This document shows, piece by piece, positions 17,237-23,759 of a stretch of 52,099 nt of DNA. The position numbers were made by a program, and so were the translations under genes. Every line of letters starts with the position of its first letter. Positions within the stretch are counted from its first letter, which is position 1. The stretch is from positions 1-52,099 of the forward strand of contig JAJTYM010000026.1 in NCBI GenBank assembly GCA_021463345.1. The letters are read 5' to 3'. A model generated the notes under the pieces. That model worked only from the letters and a program-made list of their open reading frames with translations, did not search any database and had not been told where the DNA came from. The DNA comes from Pseudobdellovibrionaceae bacterium (lineage in GTDB: Bacteria > Bdellovibrionota > Bdellovibrionia > Bdellovibrionales > JAMPXM01).

Positions 17237-18533
17237 TGATTTTCTTCCTCAGCACGCCTCGGATCGCCCACAGGGACGCCGCGACGGAGACGCCGCTCAG
17301 GATCGTGAAGCCCGCCAAGTAATCGAACGGCACGACGGCGATCGCGAACGGCACGGGCTCGGTGAACAAACCCCCGCTGTAATACAAATGGGAGGAATTG
17401 ATCGCGACGCTCACGACGAACGTGAGCAGGGACCCGATCGCGCACCCGGTTCCGCCGAGCAGAAGGGCCTCGAGCGTGAAGGTCGTGACCAGATGGCGCC
17501 GGGTGTAACCGAGGCTCCGCCACGACCCGATCTCGCGCGTCCGCTCCCTGATGATCTTGATCAGCGTATTGAGGACACTCAGTGTCGCGATGCACAGCAC
17601 GATCACGATCACGAAATTGCGGAATATGTCCAGAAGCGACGTCACTTTGTGGTACAGGTCGCCCATCATCGGGTGGTCGCGCCAATCGAGAACAGTGAGG
17701 TCAAAGCCGCGACCGGTGAGATCCGCGCGCATCCGCGCGGCGAACTCGCGCGAACGGCCCTGATCCTTCAAGGTCACGGAGTAGTAGGAAACGTCGGGCG
17801 TGTTGGCGAGCGACTGCGCCTGTGCGAGCGGCATCATCACCAACCGCGAGTCGAGTTCCTTGAGCCCGCCGTCGATAAGACCGACGACCTCGAGATCGAC
17901 CGCGCTCACCTGCCCGCTCGGAGTGGCCGAGGCGAACTGCACCGACACGGACTGGCAGGAGAGGGGCCGCTCGACGGGCGGGTATCCTTCCAGCGTGCGC
18001 CGCACGGTCTGCGGCGGATCCGGCCGGCAACCGAGGCGCCGGGCCAGCGCGAGCCCGAGGAGAACGCCGTCTGCCCCCCCCTGCTCGAGAGGGACGCCGT
18101 AAGCCGTGTTCCAATACCAGTTCTTCCCGCGGATGGCGGTCGTCCGGGAAGTGTCGAGCCCCAAGGAGATGAACGCGGTCTGGATGCGGCCGTTGGAGGC
18201 CACGCCCGCCACGCGCAGCGTCCGGGTCCAAGCGTCCACGCCCGGGTCGTCCCCGAGATAAGCCTCGATCGCCGCCCGCTCAGCCTCCCCGAGTCGGGCC
18301 GTCCAAGGTTCGGCGCGCCCGTCGACCTCCCATGTCCGGGCGTTCTCGATCACGATGTCGCCGAACATCATGCGCTCGCGGGACTCCGCCAGGATCAATC
18401 GACGCGCCTGTTCGAGATACCCCTCGAACATGACGAGCGAGATGAAACCCACCGCGACGGAGAGGAGCGCGGCCAACGATTGCCTGGAGTGACGGCGCAG
18501 GTTCCTGTAAGCGACCTTGAAAAACAGGTTCAT
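17214..18533 (-). CDS. ABC transporter permease (FtsX/MacB type), second copy
   Basis: The 439-residue protein has one N-terminal helix (LAALLSVAVGFISLVMFEGY), a large periplasmic domain (about 45-300) and three C-terminal helices. It carries the FtsX-family cytoplasmic motif RERTREIGSWRSLGYTRRHL just after the second helix. This is the topology of LolC/E and MacB, which transmit ATP hydrolysis to the periplasm rather than forming a substrate channel. The start overlaps the stop of the LolA-like gene by 4 bases. Together with the first permease it probably forms a heterodimer around the ATPase encoded at the front of the operon. Confidence 0.88.
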   Translation of the reverse strand: MNLFFKVAYRNLRRHSRQSLAALLSVAVGFISLVMFEGYLEQARRLILAESRERMMFGDIVIENARTWEVDGRAEPWTARLGEAERAAIEAYLGDDPGVDAWTRTLRVAGVASNGRIQTAFISLGLDTSRTTAIRGKNWYWNTAYGVPLEQGGADGVLLGLALARRLGCRPDPPQTVRRTLEGYPPVERPLSCQSVSVQFASATPSGQVSAVDLEVVGLIDGGLKELDSRLVMMPLAQAQSLANTPDVSYYSVTLKDQGRSREFAARMRADLTGRGFDLTVLDWRDHPMMGDLYHKVTSLLDIFRNFVIVIVLCIATLSVLNTLIKIIRERTREIGSWRSLGYTRRHLVTTFTLEALLLGGTGCAIGSLLTFVVSVAINSSHLYYSGGLFTEPVPFAIAVVPFDYLAGFTILSGVSVAASLWAIRGVLRKKISENLIHT

Positions 18534-19264
18534 CGCGACAAATTGTTCACGTTGAAAATGGCGATGGGGTGCTTCACGACCTTGGGTTTCGAATACTCCA
18601 TGACGCTCCGGTCCCCCTTGGCCTTCACGTCCTCGATCGTCATGCGGCTGATGAACGGCTGCGGTTTACCTCCGATGACGATCGAATTCTTGTATTCGAA
18701 CGTCGCCGTCTTGAAAGGCTTGCCCTGAAGGCTCATGAACTCGGCCTTGACCGCCTGCTTCGTCTTCTCGGAGACCCAGTAACGGATCTTGTCGTAGGTC
18801 ACCTGCTCGGACTTCGCTTTGAGCAACAGCACTTTCGTCTTTTGGCCGCCGACGACGTCCGCTTTTTCGACCACCGCATCGTAGTCCCTGGCGTAATTGG
18901 TCGAGGCGATGTCCCCGTTGGCCGCCTGACCGGTCAACTTCTGGCGGGCCGAGATCGCGATCGGTTTCCGCAAGGAAGGTTTGAAGAACCACATCGTCCG
19001 ATCGTTGAAAAGGTAGGTCTCCCCTTTGAACTTCGCCGGCTGCAACGCCTCGACGATCGCATCGACGCCCCTGGCTTTGACGCTGAACGTCCTGTCGGAC
19101 TCGCGGCCGCCCTCCCAACTCCGCAAGCGCACCTCCCACGTCAGACCGTCCTCGAACCCGCCGCGGGCGCGGTCGGAGGCTTTCAGGAGATCGTACGCTT
19201 CATCGGCCCTGGCGGCCGTGGCTGAAGCGAAAAACAGAAGCAAGACCAAGGCGGCGTTTTTCAT
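18530..19264 (-). CDS. LolA-like periplasmic outer-membrane lipoprotein-sorting protein
   Basis: This 244-residue protein has a signal peptide (MKNAALVLLLFFASATAARA). The mature part matches the LolA-like outer-membrane lipoprotein-sorting protein family: YDLLKASDRARGG at the start, FNDRTMWFFKPSLRKPIAIS, then LLLKAKSEQVTYDKIRYWVSE and a final SRMTIED segment. These residues build the open beta-barrel that carries an acyl chain across the periplasm. It sits between the two permease genes with 4-base overlaps on both sides. Its cargo could be a lipoprotein or another lipid. Confidence 0.85.
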   Translation of the reverse strand: MKNAALVLLLFFASATAARADEAYDLLKASDRARGGFEDGLTWEVRLRSWEGGRESDRTFSVKARGVDAIVEALQPAKFKGETYLFNDRTMWFFKPSLRKPIAISARQKLTGQAANGDIASTNYARDYDAVVEKADVVGGQKTKVLLLKAKSEQVTYDKIRYWVSEKTKQAVKAEFMSLQGKPFKTATFEYKNSIVIGGKPQPFISRMTIEDVKAKGDRSVMEYSKPKVVKHPIAIFNVNNLSR

Positions 19265-20586
19265 ATGACGGCTCCTGATTCAAGCAAGAGGGTGGAAACG
19301 CGTTCTTTGCAGGTTTTTGTCACGATCCACGCGGAGCACCCGGTCGCTATCCCGATCAGAACGAGCGCCGTCGTCGCGTGGAACCACGGCTCGATCAGGA
19401 CGCGGAGCCGAAGCGGATAGAGGAAACCCGCGGACTCGAAATAGATGCCCGCCCCCCCGATCGCCGCGCCGATGGCTTCGGACAAAGCGATGCCGGAGAC
19501 GGAGGCGAACAGCGAGAGCCAAAACGCCTCTTTCACGAACAGGCTGCGCACGCGATCCGGCGCGTAGCCGAGCGCGCGCAAGGTTCCCATTTCGCGCGAC
19601 CGCTCCATGATCGACATGGTCATGGAATTGACGAGGATCAAGGCCGAAGCCCCGAATATCAGGACTGAAAAGAAGCCGATCATGACGAGCAGGAAGCGCA
19701 TCGTTCCCGTGTAATACAGCCCGATCCTGTCATCGGTGAACGGCAACGCCTCCAGGTCCAGGTTCTCGGCGTCGAACGCGCTCTGCAGGCTGGCGGCGAA
19801 AGACTCAGCGGCGGACCGCTCGTTCTCGTTCAGGAAAATGGAGACCCGGCTCGACCCTTTCGTCGCCATCAGCTCGCGGGCGAGCGAGAGCGGCGCGATC
19901 ACGCTCATATCCTCGAGGTACGGCGTGCCGGTCGTGTGATGGGTCGCCAAAGTCGCGTTGACGGCGTTGAGGTCGCCTTCGATCGTGCGGCCGGCGATGA
20001 CCACGTCCAGGTCCGCGCGCGACGCCTGCCGGAGATCCCGGGTGCGATCGATCAATTCCCCGACCCCACGGCTGATGGAGATCGCGTCCGGCGCGCTCGC
20101 GACCACCTCCGACAGTTTGACGGGCGAACGCCGGCTCGTCATCTCTTCGGCGTACTGCTTCACGCGCGGGTGCGCGCCCAAAAAGCCGTCGAGATCCGGC
20201 TCCAGGCCCTCGACGAAAACCGGGATCGTCCTCTGCCCCGCCGATAAGAGGCCGACCGTCCACAAGAAGGCCCCGGATCTTTCAACCTCGCCGGAGCGCG
20301 CCTGAAGGAGCGCGGTGAGCGCGGCGAGTTCCGTTTCCGTGATCTCGTACTTGTCGGGGCGGATGTCGAAATTGTCGATCCCGCCTTTTTTGTACACCGA
20401 AACATGGCCCACGCGGTTGACGTAGACGGTGTGGGCTTTCAGGGTTTTTTCGCTCCTGATCACGTGCCCCGCGAGCAGCGCGACGCCGATGTACGCGACG
20501 ACGAGGGCGACGGCCGTCGACAGCGTCCGCCGCGGGTTGCGCTTGAGGTTGCGTGCCGCCAGCCGCCATTCCAACATCGAGTTCAT
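19261..20586 (-). CDS. ABC transporter permease (FtsX/MacB type), first copy
   Basis: The 441-residue protein has an N-terminal helix (LSTAVALVVAYIGVALLAGH), a periplasmic domain (about 45-310), and three C-terminal helices with the motif MERSREMGTLRALGYAPDRV after the second helix. It is paralogous to the other permease of this operon but clearly diverged, as LolC and LolE are. It overlaps the ATPase gene by 4 bases upstream and the LolA-like gene by 4 bases downstream. Confidence 0.88.
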   Translation of the reverse strand: MNSMLEWRLAARNLKRNPRRTLSTAVALVVAYIGVALLAGHVIRSEKTLKAHTVYVNRVGHVSVYKKGGIDNFDIRPDKYEITETELAALTALLQARSGEVERSGAFLWTVGLLSAGQRTIPVFVEGLEPDLDGFLGAHPRVKQYAEEMTSRRSPVKLSEVVASAPDAISISRGVGELIDRTRDLRQASRADLDVVIAGRTIEGDLNAVNATLATHHTTGTPYLEDMSVIAPLSLARELMATKGSSRVSIFLNENERSAAESFAASLQSAFDAENLDLEALPFTDDRIGLYYTGTMRFLLVMIGFFSVLIFGASALILVNSMTMSIMERSREMGTLRALGYAPDRVRSLFVKEAFWLSLFASVSGIALSEAIGAAIGGAGIYFESAGFLYPLRLRVLIEPWFHATTALVLIGIATGCSAWIVTKTCKERVSTLLLESGAVI

Positions 20587-21272
20587 GTCTTGATCACACC
20601 GTCGGCGATATGCACAACGCGACCGACGCGACCGATGAGCTTCTCGTCGTGCGAGCAGAAGAAAAACGTGACGTTCTTCTTTTTGTTCAACTCCAAAAGC
20701 AAATCGATGATCTTATGCGCGGTCTTCGAATCCAAATTGGCCGTCGGCTCGTCCGCGAGGATCAGCTTCGGGTCGGTCACCAGGGCCCGGGCGATCGCGA
20801 CGCGCTGGCGCTGCCCGCCGGAAAGCCGGTCGGGGTAATGGGACTTGTATTCCGCGATGCCGACGTCTTGCAAGGCGGCCTGGACCCGGCGGGCGCGTTC
20901 CACCGGCGAAACTTCGGGCTGGATCAACAGCGGCAGCTCGATGTTCTCTTCGACCGTCAGGACCGGGATCAGATTGAAAGACTGGAAGATGAAACCGATC
21001 TTGCGGTTGCGCAGTTCGCTCTTTTGGACCTCGTCGAGCCGGGCCACGTCCTGCCCGTCGATGACGATCGCGCCGCGATCGGGCTCATCGATGCAACCGA
21101 TCAGGTTGAGCAAAGTCGATTTGCCCGAGCCCGAAGCGCCGATGAGGGCGGTGAACTCGCCGGCTTGGATGTCGATGCTCAGGCCGTTGAGCGCTTGGAT
21201 CTGAATCTCGCCCAATCGATAGCTTTTCCCAACGTCGTGGACGCGGACCAGAATTTCCGGGTTCATCGCCAT
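20583..21272 (-). CDS. ABC transporter ATP-binding protein (LolD/MacB type)
   Basis: I chose the ATG at 21272 (GAGG seven bases upstream); the protein is then 229 residues. It has Walker A GASGSGKST, the Q-loop FQSFNLIP, the signature LSGGQRQRVAIARAL, Walker B LILADEPTANLD and the H-loop FFFCSHDEK. The family is that of LolD, FtsE and MacB (mechanotransmission ABC systems). It is the first gene of a five-gene operon with overlapping frames: ATPase, permease, LolA-like carrier, permease, beta-barrel. The promoter should lie between here and the tRNA at 21743. Confidence 0.93.
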   Translation of the reverse strand: MAMNPEILVRVHDVGKSYRLGEIQIQALNGLSIDIQAGEFTALIGASGSGKSTLLNLIGCIDEPDRGAIVIDGQDVARLDEVQKSELRNRKIGFIFQSFNLIPVLTVEENIELPLLIQPEVSPVERARRVQAALQDVGIAEYKSHYPDRLSGGQRQRVAIARALVTDPKLILADEPTANLDSKTAHKIIDLLLELNKKKNVTFFFCSHDEKLIGRVGRVVHIADGVIKT

Positions 21273-21700
21273 AGTATGACCTCGGGCCACTCCGGCAGCA
21301 ACCTGCTTTCGAAAGCCGCTTCAAACTCCGGCTCCAAATATTATGCAACGCTGCCGATGATCGCGCGGCAACGACGGCGGAGCGAGCGCGGAGCCGCGCG
21401 GTTTCCACGGCGACAAACGCCGCGAACACGGGCGCGCGAACCGTTCCATCACCCGTACCGCGCGCGACATTCGCCCGACCCCAGCGGTTGCCGGCAAGTC
21501 GCTCACGAATCGAGGCCAACATCTGAGCCTGATCGCGATCCTCGCACCGCCCACTCGACGCGTTCTCGCATCGACCAAAATCTTGACCAGGATCGACGAA
21601 CGGCATCGGCCGCGAGGGGATACCGATGACGCAGGGTAGCGTTATGATGTGGTGTGAGGATGTTTCTCGCTGACAGGTCTCAACGAGACCGCGGAATCGC
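21273..21700. other. Intergenic region between ABC operon and tRNA-Pro
   Basis: About 430 bases lie between the divergently transcribed ABC operon and the tRNA promoter. Open frames here are short and arginine-rich on both strands and I do not support any. The minus-strand promoter of the ABC operon must be here; an AT-rich patch around 21337-21350 (AAATATTATGC on plus) is the best place for a -10 element, but no matching -35 stands out. Confidence 0.3.
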
Positions 21701-21729
21701 TTGCCTCGCCGCGTGGATTTTCCTACATT
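21701..21729 (+). promoter_or_regulatory. Sigma70-type promoter of tRNA-Pro
   Basis: TTGCCT (21701-21706) and TACATT (21724-21729) are separated by exactly 17 bases and end 13 bases before the tRNA 5' end. The match and spacing suit a tRNA promoter. Confidence 0.55.
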
Positions 21730-21742
21730 GTGGAACTTCAAT

Positions 21743-21819
21743 CGGCGCGTGGCTCAGCCTGGTAGGGCACTTGCTTGGGGTGCAAGAGGTCGCTGGTTCA
21801 AATCCAGTCGCGCCGACCA
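21743..21819 (+). tRNA. tRNA-Pro (anticodon GGG)
   Basis: A 77-base cloverleaf is readable. The acceptor arms are CGGCGCG (21743-21749) and CGCGCCG (21809-21815), followed by discriminator A and an encoded CCA (21817-21819). The D arm has GCTC paired with GGGC and the CCTGGTAG loop. The anticodon arm is CTTGC, loop TTGGGGT, GCAAG, which places GGG at positions 34-36. The T arm reads CTGG, loop TTCAAAT, CCAG. It decodes CCC and CCU. The C at position 1 is usual for tRNA-Pro. Confidence 0.95.
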
Positions 21820-21857
21820 TTTTCCACCACTTTCATCTCTGGTTCTGATCCTCCGCC

Positions 21858-21950
21858 TTAGTTGGCGCCTTCCTTGAAGCCTTCCTTGGCGACGTTCTTG
21901 GCGACGTCCTTGGCGAATGGTGGAAACGGCTTCACGCGCGCCTCCACCAC
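21858..21950 (-). CDS. Possible small lysine-rich ORF in frame behind the SPFH gene
   Basis: After the TGA of the second SPFH gene the same frame stays open for 32 more codons. From the GTG at 21950 it would give a 30-residue peptide whose second half is a repetitive amphipathic helix (FAKDVAKNVAKEGFKEGAN), encoded by near-identical repeats around 21875-21915. It could be a separate small protein, a readthrough extension of the SPFH protein, or a chance frame. No good ribosome-binding site precedes the GTG. Confidence 0.25.
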   Translation of the reverse strand: MVEARVKPFPPFAKDVAKNVAKEGFKEGAN

Positions 21951-21956
21951 CGATCG

Positions 21957-22844
21957 TCAATCCGCCGACGCTCGCTGCTGCCCCACGATCGGCGCGATCA
22001 TCGCGGCGTCGATCGGGCGGATCTTGTCTTCATCAAAACCGTCGAAATACACCACTCGCCCCGGCACGAGGCGCGAAAGCTCGTAGAGCTCTTTGTAGTG
22101 GACGAAAACCTCGGCGTCCTGGCCGAGCTCATGATACGCCCGACCGACCGCCAAGCTGTACTGGCTTTTCGCTTCCGCGTTCAATGCGGCGACATCCGCC
22201 TCCGTTTGGGCCTCCAGCTTCTCGATCTGCAGGCGGCCTTCCTCGTCGATCAAGGCCTTGGCCCGCTCGAGCTTGGCCGATACCGACCCCAGGATTCGCC
22301 GGGAAACGTCGGGCGGAAGCCCCACGTTCTTGATCAGCAGCGCGATCACATGGACGCCCCAGCGGCTCGTCTCCGCGGCGATTCCCTCGTACATCGTCTC
22401 CGAGATCTCGTTGCGGCTGACCAGGATCTCCTGGAAGCTCTTCGAGCAGAGGATCGACGTCGCCGACTGCACGACGAGGCTTTTGAGCGCGGCCTCCCAA
22501 TCCTCGACTTCGAAGAGGGCCTTCTCCGGGCACTCGATGCGGAACTCGAGCCACAGGTCCACGATGACGTTCGTTCCGTTCTGATCGTTGAGGGAGATCG
22601 AGTAGTATTCGCGGAAGTCCCTTTGCAGGGACATTTCGATGACCCGCACCCATGGGAAAATCCTCGTCGGATAGGCGTGCAGACCCGGTTTGCGGATCAC
22701 TTCCTTGAGGCGCCCGAAGCTCAGGACCATCGCCGCGGTCTCGTCCTCGACTTTGATCGTCATCGACCGGAACAGCAGCACAACGAGCGAGAAAGCGGCG
22801 GCGACGGCGGCGACCCCGCCGAAAAAATAGATCAAGTTCATCAC
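21957..22844 (-). CDS. SPFH/band-7 (HflC- or stomatin-like) membrane protein, second of a pair
   Basis: The protein has 295 residues: one N-terminal membrane anchor (about 3-25), a band-7/SPFH domain (about 28-185; VEDETAAMVLSFGRLKEVIRKPGLHAYP and FPWVRVIEMSLQRDF), and a helical coiled-coil region rich in Ala/Glu/Arg (about 185-255; AKLERAKALIDEEGRLQIEKLEAQTEADVAALNAEAKSQ split over the helix). SPFH proteins form large oligomeric rings or cages in the inner membrane and organise microdomains or regulate FtsH. It overlaps the preceding SPFH gene by 4 bases, as hflK-hflC do, but lies behind a bicarbonate-type transporter, not hfq-hflX. Confidence 0.88.
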   Translation of the reverse strand: MMNLIYFFGGVAAVAAAFSLVVLLFRSMTIKVEDETAAMVLSFGRLKEVIRKPGLHAYPTRIFPWVRVIEMSLQRDFREYYSISLNDQNGTNVIVDLWLEFRIECPEKALFEVEDWEAALKSLVVQSATSILCSKSFQEILVSRNEISETMYEGIAAETSRWGVHVIALLIKNVGLPPDVSRRILGSVSAKLERAKALIDEEGRLQIEKLEAQTEADVAALNAEAKSQYSLAVGRAYHELGQDAEVFVHYKELYELSRLVPGRVVYFDGFDEDKIRPIDAAMIAPIVGQQRASAD

Positions 22845-23701
22845 TGGGCTCCTTTCTGATTCACGAAGGCCATTTTCGCGTCCGCGTACACTTCGACCCG
22901 TCGACGCTCCAGGTACTCTTTCAAAACGCCTCTCCTCTTGAGCTCGCCGAGATGGGAGCCAAGGACTTGGATCTCGGTTTCAACCGCGCGCGCGCGATTG
23001 ACGGCGATGTCGACGGCTTGCTGGGCGGCGGTGAGCCGTTGGTCCCGGTCCGCCAAAGCCCGCGAATACAAAGCGTCGGCCTCGGCCTGCGCGTTTTGAA
23101 CCGCGTTCAACGCCCGGTCCAGCTCTTCCGGGGGAACGATGTCGACGATGTCGACCGCGTTGAATTTGACCCCGTACTTGGTGCCGATGTGCACTTTCGA
23201 CAGATCCGCGATTTTCTGGTTCAGCAGCTGCCGGCTCTTCCGGATCCCGCTGTAGGAGTCCCTGAAGTTGGCGATCTCGTGCCGGAGGAGGCACTTGAAA
23301 TACTGCTGGATGTGCTGGACGGGATTGCGCATCTCGAAAAGGTAGGCGTAGAGGTTCTCCTGAACCGGCTGGATCCGCAGTTTCGCGTCCAGCTTCAGGA
23401 TCGTGCCGTCCTCGGCGATCGCGTTGAAGCCGTTCGAGCGGCTGGCGAGATCCGTGATCCGCTCCATGACCGAGAATTCCTTCACCTCTTGCCACGGCCA
23501 TTTGAAGTGCAGGCCCGGATGGACCAGGTTCAACTTCTTGTTCTTTTCGTCGGCGAAATCCGCGGCGCCGAAGGTCGTCAACACTCCCAAGTGCCCTTGT
23601 TCGACCCGGTAAACGGACCGGAACGACAAGTAGGCCCCCACGAGCGCGACACCGCAAACGATTCCAGAGACCAATTCAGTCGGCATCGATGAAATCCACA
23701 T
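22841..23701 (-). CDS. SPFH/band-7 (HflK- or prohibitin-like) membrane protein, first of a pair
   Basis: The protein has 286 residues: an N-terminal anchor (about 7-27), an SPFH domain (about 30-200; VYRVEQGHLGVLTTFG, VHPGLHFKWPWQEV) and an Ala/Gln/Arg-rich helix (about 205-265; NAVQNAQAEADALYSRALADRDQRLTAAQQA in two stretches). The start follows an AAGGAAAG ribosome-binding site. It lies 58 bases after the SulP-carbonic anhydrase gene on the same strand, and its stop overlaps the second SPFH gene by 4 bases. It probably co-assembles with that paralogue and may corral the transporter in the membrane. Confidence 0.88.
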   Translation of the reverse strand: MWISSMPTELVSGIVCGVALVGAYLSFRSVYRVEQGHLGVLTTFGAADFADEKNKKLNLVHPGLHFKWPWQEVKEFSVMERITDLASRSNGFNAIAEDGTILKLDAKLRIQPVQENLYAYLFEMRNPVQHIQQYFKCLLRHEIANFRDSYSGIRKSRQLLNQKIADLSKVHIGTKYGVKFNAVDIVDIVPPEELDRALNAVQNAQAEADALYSRALADRDQRLTAAQQAVDIAVNRARAVETEIQVLGSHLGELKRRGVLKEYLERRRVEVYADAKMAFVNQKGAQ

Positions 23702-23759
23702 ATTTTTCTTTCCTTCCCTCTCTATCTCTTGTGCTCGGTTTTTCCCTTGATGCTTCAGC

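Noticed and set aside
21754-21960. 68-codon minus-strand frame crossing the tRNA
   Set aside because: Part of it is the reverse complement of tRNA-Pro (giving the familiar artefact DLNQRPLAPQ), so it is not a gene.
21957-23701. Calling the SPFH pair hflC and hflK
   Set aside because: The gene order and overlap resemble hflK-hflC, but the context is a SulP-carbonic anhydrase gene rather than hfq, hflX or ftsH, and stomatin-like pairs are equally likely; gene symbols would overstate it.
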